The notes under the pieces are model-generated. The model was not told the DNA's origin. It made no database searches and saw nothing but the letters and a program-made list of their open reading frames with translations. A stretch of DNA of 64,000 nt from Gordionus sp. m RMFG-2023 (taxonomy: Eukaryota; Nematomorpha; Gordioida; Chordodea; Parachordodidae), in NCBI RefSeq assembly GCF_954871325.1, contig NC_088777.1:11509366-11573365 (forward strand). The letters run 5' to 3'. Position numbers and translations under genes: made by a program. Within the stretch, counting starts at the first letter, position 1; each line of letters begins with the position of its first letter. Below are positions 12,401 through 27,400 of this stretch, piece by piece.

Positions 12401-15400
12401 TCGACCAATGGCTTGTATCACTATAGTTAGGTTAATAATTCTATTTTTTAGCAGTTTTTATTTGGCCAAAATTGGCTAATATTTTTTTTTTTGAAAATAT
12501 GACTAAAAAAAATTAGTAATAGAAGGTATATTATAAAAACTAGAAAAAAAATAAAATGTTTATAATTTGTACAAAACCGGAACACAAAAATGGCGAAAAA
12601 TTTAAACATATTAAAATACAAGTAAAAACCTTATGTTAGTCTGAGAATGAAAAAAATACGATTGAATTTATCATATATTTATATTGTAATGTCATTAAGC
12701 GTTTTAATGGCTATAAAATAACATGACAAGTTGATGATGTTAAATTAGTTCACAGGACGTTATGGTGAATTCACGATTTAAATAATTAGTATAATGAATA
12801 TTTTTTCAGGGAAAAGGGCTTATCTAATAATAAATAAATTTATATATCCCAACCGAATCGCCCTCTAAATAATAACAATATTAATTCACATTAATATATT
12901 TTTATTTTCCATTTTTTAAGGATTACTCAAAATTTTCTCAAGAATTATGCCAGGGGTTTTTGAAAAATTTCGCTTCTTACCTCATCTACCACAAAATACT
13001 GTTCAAAAACGTCGAAGATGAATCCAGGTTAATTTGTCATTGTTTTTCTTAAACCTTATCAACAAATCATAAATTTTAGCGATTCCGAACATCTCTTATC
13101 TAACTCCATTTCCTTGCAAATTCTTTCCCTACTAACGAGCCGTATCCTGTTCCCCTTTTTCGGGTCTGGCCCTACTTGCCAAAGCGAGCACTCCATAGCC
13201 TTGGCCCTGGATAAGTTGTACTTCGAAACTAAGAAGATGAGTTGTCATTTCAGATTGGACGAATGGTTTATCGGGAACGCCTTGATTCCCATTATAGAGG
13301 GGAGAATTAGAGCCTATGCTGCCTCGAGCTGTTCCAACTTCAATAGTATTTTTAAAAAATGCATTATATTATTTTTAAGTTTTAACTCTTTTTCGCTTTT
13401 AACAATTTCTTTTAATTTTATAAAATTTTATTTATTTATTTTATTCAAAAAGAAATTTTCTGGATTAATTACAAAGCTTTAAAAAAAATTAGAAATGATT
13501 TTTCAATGATAAATAATGAGCACAACTTGTTTAATTTGTACCATCAAAAATATTTGTTGCAGTTTTTAAGATTTTTTAATTTAAATTTTGAAAAATATAA
13601 ATTACAAATAAAATTAGTATGGAAAAAAAAGCATTTATTATTAAATAAAATAGAGACAGAAAATAATTAAAAGTCTGCAAATGGCAAAATTTTCAGACAT
13701 GGCTCGGCTGGAATTTAGTTTTTGCCCAGCCCATCCAAATTTTTACCCGGCCTGTTTTCAATTTTTTTAGGTTGCCTGATCCGGTTTTTTTAAGTACAAG
13801 ACCTAGAATTATATACAGTTGAACATCAAAATAGGCAACTATTTATAATATTGGGGAGTGGTTAAATTATACAACAGATTATCACTTCTATCAAATATCA
13901 GAATTCATCAATAATCCAACCCAATATTTTTTTTGCTCGGCCTGACCCAATTAAAGAATTTCAGATATTATCCCCCGCCAATCGGCCAGGCTGGGTATTG
14001 CAGATCTATAAGAACAATCAATTATATACTTTATTTTTTTATCTGGATTGACTTATGCATAATTGATTTCCACCAGGTATTCAAACCGAACCTTGAAACC
14101 AATATTAACCGTTGTTACCCTGTTGATATCGGCCGATAACCGATCTGATATATCGTATTTATTCTGTAAAGATATCAATGGTTTTAATTTTTAATATACA
14201 TTTTATTAGTATAACATCTATAATTTTACTATATCATAATATATGTCATTTAAATTTATAAAATGATCAGTTATAGTTTATATTCAATTCAATTGCAATT
14301 CTAAAAGTATATAAAATATTTTTATTGATAAATTACTTATTTATATAATAAATAATAACATAAACTATTTACATAATTAGTAATAAACAAATATATTATG
14401 AAATTTGTAATATTTAAATATCGAAGATTTCTTTTTCTGCGGTGATGGAAACTGTCAATATCACTAGCATCACTAAAAACACATTCTGAATATTTTTGAA
14501 CACTTTTTTAAACAGAATGCGAAAAAAAAATAACTATGTCAGAATGTTCATTAACTAATTATTACTATTAAAAAAATTAAACATAAAAATGGATTTCAAT
14601 TTTATTTATAAAAATAAATGGTTTTTTAGATATAACTTTTTCTAAAAAATTTTATAATATTTTATTTTTGTTAAAAACGCCATATTTTATCGGATCGGAA
14701 AATTTTATAATATTTGCCGATAACCGATATTTTAAAATGGCTGAAATATCGATCCCTAGTTCTCAGTAAAATAATAAAATTTAATCTTCCTCTTATAGAT
14801 ATATTGACGATAATATACGGCTCAATATTTTTTTTTATAGAATATTGATACAATTTTAAATCTTTTCCTTATATAATTCTTACATGCTTTTATGCGGAAA
14901 GGTTTGAATTGGGTTTTAAAGATTCAAATCCAACCGACATTATTTTTTTTGCAAACCGAACGTTAACCATGACCCGTTCTTTTTTTATCTGAACAGAACC
15001 GATATTCGTTTAGGTTTGGATTCCTTGTTTTCATAAATTTTTGGCATATAAATTCTGTTTCACATAGTTAGACATTCCCCTCAATTGTTATATTTAACTC
15101 GAAACTTGAGAGATGTGATTAAAAATAAAGCACTCTAATTCTGAGTCCCTTAGTATTATCATATTTTTATTTTTTTTTAAAACAATTCAAGAATTGTCGA
15201 TGGAAGTTCGGCAAAAATTGGCCAAACTCAACGTTAATTCATTGACGGAAGGTAGCAATTACTTGAGGGAGATGGCCAAGAATTTTCTTTCGTCCCTTGT
15301 CGAAAACATCAAGAACGTTTTGAGGAAATTGACGGTTTGTTGGGGGGGGGGTTGTTTTTGTGCTATTAAGAAAGAAAGATAAATAAAGATTGAATGAAAG

Positions 15401-18400
15401 TTGAAAAAAAGGGAGCTTAATTTTATATTCTTTAACTGCGATGTGGAAGTTAAACGAACATTACAAAGTCTTAATAATAATTTAACAAAAATATTATTAA
15501 ATAAAATAAAAAAGTGCTACACCTCGGTTGAAGAAATATCTTATTCTACGGAACCAGAGTTTGCCGAAACCTTTCTTAAATCCTTCATTTTTGGCCAATT
15601 TTTGTTTCCCTTTTTTCGGCATTTCATCAACACCCTGCAAGTATATGATAATAAATCATATTTTTTTTGTTTAATGTATTTATTTGAAAATTTTAGAAAG
15701 ATTTTGTATTTTTAAATACAAAATTTTTTAGACGATAAATATAGATATACTTTGTAAAATATAAATCCACATTTATTTATTTAAATATTAAATTTGAGAC
15801 TTCAGTTAGCATTGTAATTTTATAATATACTAAAATCTTTAGTAAGAAAATCTTTATTATAATAAAACATTTTTGATCCTAAAATTTTTTGTACAAATAT
15901 TTTGTGATTTTTTAAAAATAAAATTTTTGAGATATATGCTTTTATTTTATTTTTAGATCTTATCTCTAAGATATTATTATAAGATATTTTCACCAGGATT
16001 CTGTGACAACGTCAACATCCTTTAAATATAATTTGACTTTTAGGAGAATTTTTTTAAAATATCAAAAATCAATATTATGGTGAACGCTAAATATAATATC
16101 CTCATCTAAAAATGAAATCCAAATCATAGATGAAGCGATTTCACCCCCCCCCCCAACACCCATGCAAAACAGTTATATTAATTATATTTGCAAATATTAC
16201 ATGTGATATGCTACTGCTGCAACAATAGATGTATTATTTATAATGTTTGTATTACTGCAGATATTAGATAATTTTAAAAAATGTTTAATACTAAAAATAG
16301 GAAATTGATAGTGTTACTAATAAAAATTGAATTGCAAATCGTCAAAGTATTTATTTGGAGAAATATTTTTATTTAAAATACATTTTTTGGAAGTGTGTTT
16401 GTATTTATTTTTATTCATGAAAATTTGTCCATCCCTAAATATATCCTAACATTTTTCTTTCTATTTTTGTTGCTGAAAGCCCAAAAAATCTATAAAAAAT
16501 GAATTATTTTATGATACATTCACAAAAGATTTTAATTTATAATAAGCAAATCCAAATATTTTCCTATTTCTATTGAATGTCATGTTCCATGTCATTTCTA
16601 TTAACTCTTTTAATCCCTTATATCATCTTTATTGAGGCTATTTGTTAAAATTATTTTGAACCCGTTAAGAATCAAGATTATTATATCTGTCTGATTATAT
16701 TTATCAGGAAATTTTTGATTATAAAAAATTCTTTGTGAATTTATTTTGTCATAATTTTATTATCCAATTAGAGTCATTCTTAAAAAAAATAACAATAAAC
16801 AATACATTTAATTTTTTTTTTCTTGCTTCTTAAAAAGAAATATTGTATTAATTTATTTTTAGAGATTTGAAGATGTGAAAGACAATGGAATTATAGATCA
16901 GACTACTTTAAGTTCGAACCAATCATTCTCAGCTACCGCTAACTCCTCCCTATCTCTCTTGTTCTTTTCACGGGTGGCGCTTGATTTTTATAGGACTGGA
17001 TATGACGAACTGGTAAGGAATCATTTCCGTTATAACTTACAAACTAAAACCATAATTATCTTAATTTATAGAACAATCTATATGAAATAAGGTCAAGGAT
17101 GAGTTGTGTGTTAGGGCTTAATCAAGATTTTAGCCACAATATTTATTAACTAAGCCTCGAAATCTCGCCAATTTAAATCCAAACCTTTTTGCCTTATGTG
17201 GACAAAATAAATAAGTTCGAGTAATTTACTTTTGGGCAAAATTTTGAGTTAACCGTTTTTAAAAATGGCCAAATCGCGCCGTTTAGCAATACTAGCTGAA
17301 TGTGACTCGTTAGATATATTGATATCCTTTTCCTTATTGCAGATATAACAAAAAATAGTCGAAAATTTTTAAATATTTTTTTAAACATTACAACAAATAA
17401 ATTATATTTTGTTCCTCTTATTAATTTATTATTACGAAATTATTTATAAATTAAAAAAAATATATATAATTCTATATACGTTCATATAATAATCAAAAAT
17501 AATAAAGAATATCGGATCGGTTGTTTTAAAAATATCGGTCCAATCCGATATTTTTTGTAAACTAAGTATCGGTGCCGATCTGATCAAATATTTAATATCG
17601 GCACAGCCCTAGTTAATAGGGAGGAGGGCTTATTAAAATTATATAAGGATGTATCTTACTTGAGTGTATTACTTCTCACAATAGTTATTTAATGTATAGG
17701 TACATCACCCCTCTTCAATCATATAACGAAATAGTTTGATCTTATTATAAAGTTTTCAAGAGAATTTAAACCTTAAAATTGTGAATAATTATTGATTTGA
17801 ATCTAAGCGAGACAAAATTGAAACATTATCTCCACGGGATGAAGAAAAAAGATAAAATATGAGAGGAGATTGTTTTTTTTTAAAAAAAGATAAGAAAAAC
17901 GGTGTTTTATATTGGTGATTATTTACGAAGGATATATATATTTAAATATGTTGAAAAGTTTAAATATTGGAATGTATTAACTTTTTTTATATGTGGATAT
18001 TTATTAATATAACTTTAAATTAGTTAGATAATATAGCTATGAATCATAAAAAAGAAGGCAAACGGAGTTGATAGTCCGATAGAAATGTGTGATATCAAAA
18101 GGTAAAGTTAAATAATATAGAGAAAGGCAAGTGATGAATGGGGAAGAAAAATGACTAAAAAATAAAATTGATTTAACTGACAAATTAAAAGCCAAAAGAA
18201 GAAAAAGAATATTATAAATAGTTTTCCCAAATTAGCGAAAAATATAAAGAAATTTGTAAATTTGGATGACATATTTGACAAAATCGTCAAGTAATATGTG
18301 GTTAATTTTAAACAGGTCATCAGTAAAGGAATAAAAAAAGCGGGGAATCAGTAAATTCGTCATTATTTGTTAATATAATGGTAAGAAACAGAAAGTGAAG

Positions 18401-21400
18401 AAGGGTATATATACCGGTTTTATTGCACACTTCCATTTCAATTTTATTATTTTATTTGCATGGTAAAAATTTCAATTTATTTGTTATGTCTAAAAAACAA
18501 GCGAATAATTTGATATAATTTTTTGTTATATTATATATAGTAAGAAAAGGATTTAAGCATATCTATAAGGAATCACATTCGGATAATGTTGTTAAACGGC
18601 TTGATATAGCCCATTTTTAAAAACGGCCAACGCAAGATTAAACAACCTGATTAGGATTCTAGCCAAAATAATTTTATGTAAGCCTCAAGATTTTGAAAAT
18701 ATATATCCAAACCATTCTGTCATCAATGAACGAAATCTAAAAATTTACAAAAATTATTTTGGTTACAATCTTAATCGGGCCGTGTTTAAGAATCGACCCG
18801 AATCGGGTTTTTAACAACACCACCTACAGTTGACAGAAAAGTCTGTCATCTATTAACCAAATTTCTAGACTTGGGTAATAATATTTTAGCCAAATCTTAC
18901 CGTTTTGAAAAGGTTAAATTGAGCCCTTTAACAACATACCTTCTGTCATAAACATTGCTGATATTTTAAATGGGTTAGAAAATTTAAAAAATAACTATTC
19001 GAGAAAGTTGGTTGGTTTTTTTTATGAATAGAAAATATTTTTTATGACATTGGTTTAAATATAGACTAATATAAATATCGGATTGTATCGGTGAAAAATT
19101 TGCGGATGACACAACCCTACTCCGACAAATTTCAAAAGTTTGCAAATCGATTTTTTTGATATTTGTGCACCGCCTAATTCCCAAACAATTAAAATGAAAG
19201 TTTTATTTAAAATGATAAGATTTGTTGGACCGCATGTAAGAACTTGTAAAAGATGTTAATCAATAATTAATTTCAAAACTGGTAAGTATTTTTTTAATAT
19301 TTGTTTTGTGATTTTATAAAAATAACTCAAGGTTTCCTTCGCCCATGATACCTTCCGCACCATTCCTCGTCCCAACTCCATCACTTCCCCTTCATCAAAC
19401 TTTACATCTTTCCCTAAATCGGAATCGGCCAAAAATTCCCAAAATTACGGGGTCACTGCCCAGGACCAAGTGATGGTTGGTCAATTTGAAGCGATCGCCT
19501 CAGCAGGTGTTTCCACTTACGCCCGGTCTAGGGGAGTGTCTATTAGTAAGCTGGCAGAACGTAGCGCTGCGTCACGTGACTGGCTAGGCGGAGCCGAACC
19601 AAGAACCCCCCGAGCCGCCCTAAAGAGAGTTAGAGAAGAAATCGAAGGAGTGGATTTAGTGGTTAGTTTTTTTCTGATGATTCAGTAATCTGTTTCCACT
19701 TTTGCCTATCATGTTTTCTTATAAATTTTAATGTGTATTTATTTTATTGAAGATTATAGAATTTTTGTTTCTTTACAGGGTCTGATATAATATATATAAT
19801 TTATTAATAGACTGTTATATAAATTAGTCGCATACAGTAGAGCCAAATTCCTCTAAACCCCAATCAGACACGCCCTCCCCCTCCTGATAATGACGCGGAG
19901 GCCCCTCTTGACTAAAATATATACTGAATAAATTATAAAATTGTCTAAGAGTACCCTCCCCCTCCAATATACACCTACCTCATAAAATTCAATGGCTTTA
20001 TTACATCTTACCCCTTTGCTATAAGGCTCGGGGATTAAAAAGAAAGAAAATAAGAACGTAAATAAAAAATATAAATAATTCTAAAAGGTAGGCCAATTGT
20101 TCGACGATCAAAACGAGAAGCAGCAACCACAACACGGGAGTAGCCATAGCAGTTCCAGAAAATATTCTTCTTATTCCAGGAATACTACTAACCAAGGAGG
20201 AAACAAATCCTTCAGACCTTTACACTCTGCTAGGTTTAAAACTGTAAACATAATAAACCTTCAAAAGTTTATTTCCCTTCATATTACAACATTATAATTG
20301 TATTACTTGTTTTAATTAAATGCAAAATAAGAAGGGAAGGAAGGAATTAAGGGTAATGCCAATATATTTAAACCAATAAAAATGTATGAAAATTTATAGA
20401 AAATAAATATGATGATTTATCCATTATTTAATTGTTTTTTTTACTGCTTCTAACTCCTTTTATTTTAAAGTAATTTTAATTGGAATTTCGTTTGCTTATC
20501 ATTTAAATAAATAAAATTTAAAATAGAGAATGCAATTTGTCCGATTGATTGTAAAAGTCAAATTCACATTTTTTAATTTATTTTTACCTCATTCCCATCT
20601 TTCCTTCCATTCTTCCAATTTTTTTTAAAATCAACTTAAATTCGAGAATCCAAAAAATTTTAAATTCTTATCTATATATACTATTTTATATGTATTAAAT
20701 TTAACTTATATAAGTATGCAATTAAATTGACCTTTTTTTTTCTCTTTAGCTTTCACCTTTTCTGGTAGTAAGCTCCTTCAACATCTCTCTCCACTTTATA
20801 TTATTCATACATTCTCTTTTATCTAATTTATACTTCTTTATATTGGCTCTAACTTTATGGCCCCATTGAAGTTTTGGGTAACTAACGGTATCTCGGGGAA
20901 ATTTTTCATCTTTTTTTATAAATTTATTTTTAATTTATTTTTATTTATTGTTGTTATGTTTAATTATAGCTTTTTTAAAAGACCATAATTATAATATTAT
21001 AATGGAATATCTTATTTTTACCGATATCATAAATTGTTATACAAGAACCATAGCTTTTTTAAAAGACCACGAACTTCTAGATAATCACACGTGTTGTAAT
21101 AATAATATGATAATGGAGAGAAATGCAGCATCTTATAGAGTAAGATGCAAAATATGTACAAGCAGCAATTCTATATGGAAGGGTTTAACAATATATTATT
21201 TTTTAAATTTATTTTATTAATTAGGCTCTATATTTGAAAATGTTAATATCCCTGTTAACAATTTATACATCTAATATATCTTTTTGTGTCCTTGACGTCA
21301 ATATCCGACAGCCTTCCTTTAATAGAGTTAGCACAATGTACCATTGGAAAATGGTATATATTTATTTGTAAAATATGTCAATAAGTATTTTTTAGGTATG

Positions 21401-24400
21401 CTATATTTAGAAAGATTTGCTGCCATACACAGGCAATTAATTTTGACAAAATAGGGGGCCCTGGGCTTGTGATTGAAATAGATGAATCCCATATTTTTAA
21501 AAGGAAAAATAACACAGGGAGGATTCTAAAATCTAATGCCATTTGGGTTGTAGGAGGAATTTCAAGAAATGATGGGAATTTTTTTATTTCTCATACAGAA
21601 AAAAGAGATAAAGATACCCTTCTAGGTATAATCAGCAAACATGTCCATACTGATTCAACTATAATGACGGACAAATGGAAGGGGTAATTTAAATATTGAT
21701 AAATCTTAAAATTTAATATTTGTTAAGTTATAACAATCTAAATGAAAATGGCTATGACCATTACTCAGTGAATCACAGTCAAAATTTTGTAGACCCTAAT
21801 GATATATCAACCCATACTCAACGCATTGAGCGTTTATGGAGGGATCTTAAGGCAAGCATACCCAGAAATGGAAAAAAATCTTCAACTCATTTGTATATAT
21901 ATCAATACAGTTATTTTCGCAAAATTAAAAATATGTCCAATTTAAATAAATTAATTAAATTTTTAAATGATATAAATATGTATAAAACTATTTTTGTTTT
22001 TCCTTAAAATTATATATATCTATATTATCATTGTTTATTGAAATAAATTGGTTAATTATCTAGAATTTGATTGAAAATTTTAAGAAAAAAAATTATATAT
22101 ATAACTATATTATCAGTGTTTATTCAAATAAATTGGTTATTTATCTAGAATTTGATTGAAAATTTCAAGAAAAAATCTTAATTCTTTAGTATATTATGAT
22201 TATATTTTTATCTTAAATATTTAGCATTTGATTTAAAAATTTAAATTTAATTGAAAATTTTTAGAATGAATCTTAAATAATTGAAAATTTCAAGAAAAAA
22301 TCTTAATTCTCTAGTATATTATGATTATATAGTTTTAGAAAATTTAAATTTTAAGAAAAAAATCTTAAATATCTAGTATTTGAAAAATTTTAAATGAATC
22401 TTAAATAATTGAAAATTTTAAGAATAAATCTTAAATAGAATCTTAAATAATTGAAAATTTCAAGAAAAAATCTTAAATAGAATCTTAAATAATTGAAAAT
22501 TTCAAGAAAAAATCTTAATTCTCTAGTATATTATGAATATCTAGTTTTATCTATTTTTTTATTTATTAATAAAAAAAAATAATAAAAAAAACAATAAAAA
22601 AAATGATAATATCGAAAATTTCCCCGAGATACCGTTAGTTACCCCATTTTCATTTAGATTGTTATAACTTAACAAATATTAAATTTTAAGATTTATCAAT
22701 ATTTAAATTACCCCTTCCATTTGTCCGTCATTATAGTTGAATCAGTATGGACATGTTTGCTGATTATACCTAGAAGGGTATCTTTATCTCTTTTTTCTGT
22801 ATGAGAAATAAAAAAATTCCCATCATTTCTTGAAATTCCTCCTACAACCCAAATGGCATTAGATTTTAGAATCCTCCCTGTGTTATTTTTCCTTTTAAAA
22901 ATATGGGATTTATCAATTTCAATCACATGCCCAGGGCCCCCTATTTTGTCAAAATTAATTGCCTGTGTATGGCAGCAAATCTTTCTAAATATAGCATACC
23001 TAAAAAATACTTATTGACAAATTTTACAAATAAATATATACCATTTTCCAATGGTACATTGTGCTAACTCTATTAAAGGAAGGCTGTCGGATATTGACGT
23101 CAAGGACACAAAAAGATATATTAGATGTATAAATTTGTTAACAGGGATATTAACATTTTCAAATATAGAGCCTAATTAATAAATTAATTTAAAAAAATAA
23201 TATATTGTTAAACCCTTCCATATAGAATTGCTGCTTGTACATATTTTGCATCTTACTCTATAAGATGCTGCATTTCTCTCCATTATATTATTACAACACG
23301 TGTGATTATCTAGAAGTTCGTGGTCTTTTAAAAAAGCTATGGTTCTTGTATAAGAATTTATGATATCGGTAAAAATAAGATATTCCATTATAATATTACT
23401 AGTTGATAACCCGTCAAAAATGACGGGGAATATTCTTTTTAATGAAACAATATCTCTTATTAGCACCCTAAATACTATCATTATTTACCAGAGCTCCTGT
23501 TAGTCAGAATTGCTGTTCACTCCCCACCGCGTGAAGGTAGGAGATGGATTTTAGGGGAGCAAAGATATGAGAAAAAGAATGAACAAAAGAAGGAAGAAAT
23601 AGGAAAAAAGAGACAAAGATATGAATTATAAGAAAATATAATAAATATTTATACTTCAAGACTTGATGATTATCGGGTTACAACACATATGCATTTGTAG
23701 CCATATAAAAATATAATATAATAAAATTTATAATATCAAAAATTTTACCAAAAAAAGGAGATTTAAAATATTTTCAAAATTGAGAGGGATGTAAGCTTGA
23801 CTTTTATTTGTTAATGTTTTGCCTTGGCTCGTAGTTTGCCGTAAATAACCTGAAATAAAACGTGTAAATTGAAATTATAAAATAGAATTTACTGTTGTTG
23901 GTGATGAAGATGGTTTAGCTATGGTGAAGAAGTTTTCTTTTCTTTGCTCAATGTGGTGTCGTTTTTGAAGATGATGTTGTAATTTCCTTGCTCGTAGTTT
24001 GCCGTAAATAACTTGAAATAAAACGTGTAAATTGAAATTATAAAATAGAATTTACTGTTGGTGATGAAGATGGTTTAGCGATGGTGAAGAAGTTTTCTTT
24101 TCTTTGCTCAATGTGGTGTCGTTTTTGAAGATGATGTTGTAATTTCCTTGCTCGTAGTTTGCCGTAAATAACCTGAAATAAAACGTGTAAATTGAAATTA
24201 TAAAATAGAATTTACTGTTGTTGATGATGAAGATGGTTTAGCGATGGTGAAGAAGTTTTCTTTTCTTTGTTCAATGTGGTGTCGTTTTTGAAGATGATGG
24301 TAATTCCCTTGCACGTAGTTTGCCGTAAATAACCTGAAATAAAACGTGTAAATTGAAATTATAAAATAGAATTTACTATTGTTGGTGATGAAGATGGTTT

Positions 24401-27400
24401 AGCGATGGTGAATGGGATATTATTTATTTGAGGTGTATACAATATTTTGAGAAATTTAAATGAAGAATGAAGGAAGCATGATAAAAATGGGTAGCTAATG
24501 TCATTTCAAGAGATTCCATTATTGTTGGCATAGTTTGGGGTGTATTGTGAGATTTATTTTTGTTTGTCAAATAGCTAAATATAATTTAAAGAATAGTTAT
24601 AAGATCTAAATTTTAATAATTACTTTTATGAAATTTTAATCAAGAATGAAGGAAGCATGATAAAAATGGGTAGCTAGATTCCAATATTGTTGGCATAGTT
24701 TGGGGTGTATTGTGATAATTATTTTTGTTTATTAAATACTTTTATGAAATTGGTATAGTTTGGGGTCGTATTATGAGCTATATGGTTGTTTTTCAAATAG
24801 AGAAATATAATTAAAGTATATTTATAACTCTATATTGTAATTATTACTTAGGAGTGGATAAATCTTTATTTCATTGGCACCATAATAGATTATTATATAA
24901 TTGAGGTGTATATTATATTTTGTGTGAATATCTTTTTATTAGAGAGTAAATATCCTTGCATTTTTATAGGAGCAATCATAACTTTAGTTTTTTTTTGGAA
25001 GTACATCTACTTAAAGCAGCATAAAGTTGGCCATGAGAAAACACAGGTTCTGGTAGATATAAACCTACATGATCAAATGTTTGACCCTGACTTTTATTAA
25101 TAGTAATTACAAAAGCTGGGATAATTGGGAATTGTCGACGTTTTAATACGAAAGGTAGTTGTGATTCGCTTGGCGCTAAATCTATGCGAGGTATAAAAAC
25201 TCTGTAACCTTTGTTTGTGCCTGTAATTATTTCAGCATCCAAAAAATATTTATGCATGCCTTTTATTATTAAGCGAGTTCCATTACACAATCCGCGTAAA
25301 GGATTCAAATTTCGTAGAAGAATTACGATAGTACCAACCTTTAGGGATAATATATGAGGAGGCATGCCCAAAGGTGTTAGTGAATGTAAGAATTCGGGGT
25401 AATTATTAGAATCATCAACGTTATCTGAAATTAATGAGTCTGAACTATAGTAATGTTTAATTGGAGATGGTAATTTTGAAATTATATCATTATTTAATGC
25501 CAATGCTACTTTATTTTTTGTTGTTAAAGTAATACGTTGCGCTAGGTATTCAACATTATTAAGTAAATTGAAATCGCCATATATAGATTATATTAAAGAT
25601 TCCTCTATCATTGTTAGAGGAATTTCAACATAGTCGGAAGTAAGGGGGGATACGGTTGGTGTTTACCTTCGCCAATTTGTAAGAGCCCATTATTGTACTC
25701 AGAATCATCGTCTAAAATTCTCATATTATCTTTTAATTTAAGTTGCAAAAAAATATGCCATAGAGGTGAACATTTTATACACGATTCTAATATAGATGTT
25801 TTAGTACCTCTAGGTATAACAGGAAGTGTTTGTCTAAAATCTCCTCCTAATAAGATAACCTTACCACCGAAGGGGTTGGATGTTTGCATAATATCTCTAA
25901 GTAATAAATCTATACACCGTAAAGCATGTTTAGTCATCATACTTACTTCATCTATAATTATTAAGTGTGCATAAGGTTCTGAGCCTCTATTGAATTAGGT
26001 TTCATGCGTGAAACGGATGTATCTAAAATTGGTACTGGAAGTTTAAAACCACTATGGATAGTTCTTCCACCTATAAGAAGGATAGAAGATATACCTGTGG
26101 TAGCAAATGGTAAGACAGTTTTATGTTGTCCTCTAAGATAATGCATGAGAGTATTGTACAGATATGTTTTGCCTGATCCACCGGGAACATCTATGTAAAA
26201 ATATTTAGGGGATCGGCAATAGCCTGGATAACTTTATCAAAAGCGTTACGCTGTAATAAATTAAGATTAGCTACCATTACACATGCAGTATCTGCCTCTA
26301 TTATAGCATCATATAAATTAGATTGAGGGATAGGGTCAGGAGTAGGAAGATAAAAATCTTTACAATTGTACCCATACGCGGATTGTGTAATGGAACTCGC
26401 TTAATAATAAAAGGCATGCATAAATATTTTTTGGATGCTGAAATAATTACAGGCACAAACAAAGGTTACAGAGTTTTTATACCTCGCATAGATTTAGCGC
26501 CAAGCGAATCACAACTACCTTTCGTATTAAAACGTCGACAATTCCCAATTATCCCAGCTTTTGTAATTACTATTAATAAAAGTCAGGGTCAAACATTTGA
26601 TCATGTAGGTTTATATCTACCAGAACCTGTGTTTTCTCATGGCCAACTTTATGCTGCTTTAAGTAGATGTACTTCCAAAAAAATACTAAAGTTATGATTG
26701 CTCCTATTAAAATGCAAGGATATTTACTCTCTAATAAAAAGATATTCACACATAATATAGTATACACCTCAATTATATAATAATCTATTATGGTGCCAAT
26801 GAAATAAAGATTTATCCACTCCTAAGTAATAATTACAATATAGAGTTATAAATATACTTTAATTATATTTCTCTATTTGAAAAACAACCATATAGCTCAT
26901 AATACGACCCCAAACTATACCAATTTCATAAAAGTATTTAATAAACAAAAATAATTATCACAATACACCCCAAACTATGCCAACAATATTGGAATCTAGC
27001 TACCCATTTTTATCATGCTTCCTTCATTCTTGATTAAAATTTCATAAAAGTAATTATTAAAATTTAGATCTTATAACTATTCTTTAAATTATATTTAGCT
27101 ATTTGACAAACAAAAATAAATCTCACAATACACCCCAAACTATGCCAACAATAATGGAATCTCTTGAAATGACATTAGCTACCCATTTTTATCATGCTTC
27201 ATTCTTCATTAAAATTTCTCAAAATATTGTATACACCTCAAATAAATAATATCCCATTCACCATCGCTAAACCATCTTCATCACCAACAACAGTAAATTC
27301 TATTTTATAATTTAAATTTACACGTTTTATTTCAGGTTATTTACGGCAAACTACGAGCCAAGGCAAAACATTAACAAATAAAAGTCAAGCTTACATCCCT

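Larger units (their letters stand above)
20877..22643 (+). mobile_element. Merlin DNA transposon with both terminal repeats
   Basis: Starts GGTAACTAACGGTATCTCGG at 20877 and ends with its inverted copy at 22643. Eight-base duplications flank the whole nest (20869 and 28395). It encodes an ISXO2/IS1595-like transposase. The part after the gene (about 22010-22560) is a very AT-rich array of GAAAATTTCAAGAAAAAATC and TCTTAAATAATT units. Merlin elements make 8-9 base duplications and belong to the IS1016/IS1595 group, consistent with both features seen here. Confidence 0.85.

Noticed and set aside
13346-13482. Long plus-strand frame extending VPS51 exon 8
   Set aside because: The extension is phenylalanine/lysine-rich intron-like sequence after a donor that is in phase with exon 9.
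23827-24415. CRISPR-like regular repeats
   Set aside because: Units are about 160 bases without a repeat-spacer layout and lie inside a Helitron in a eukaryotic genome.
25693-25974. Plus-strand frame of 93 residues in the Helitron
   Set aside because: It is opposite the helicase motifs, which are clearly on the minus strand.
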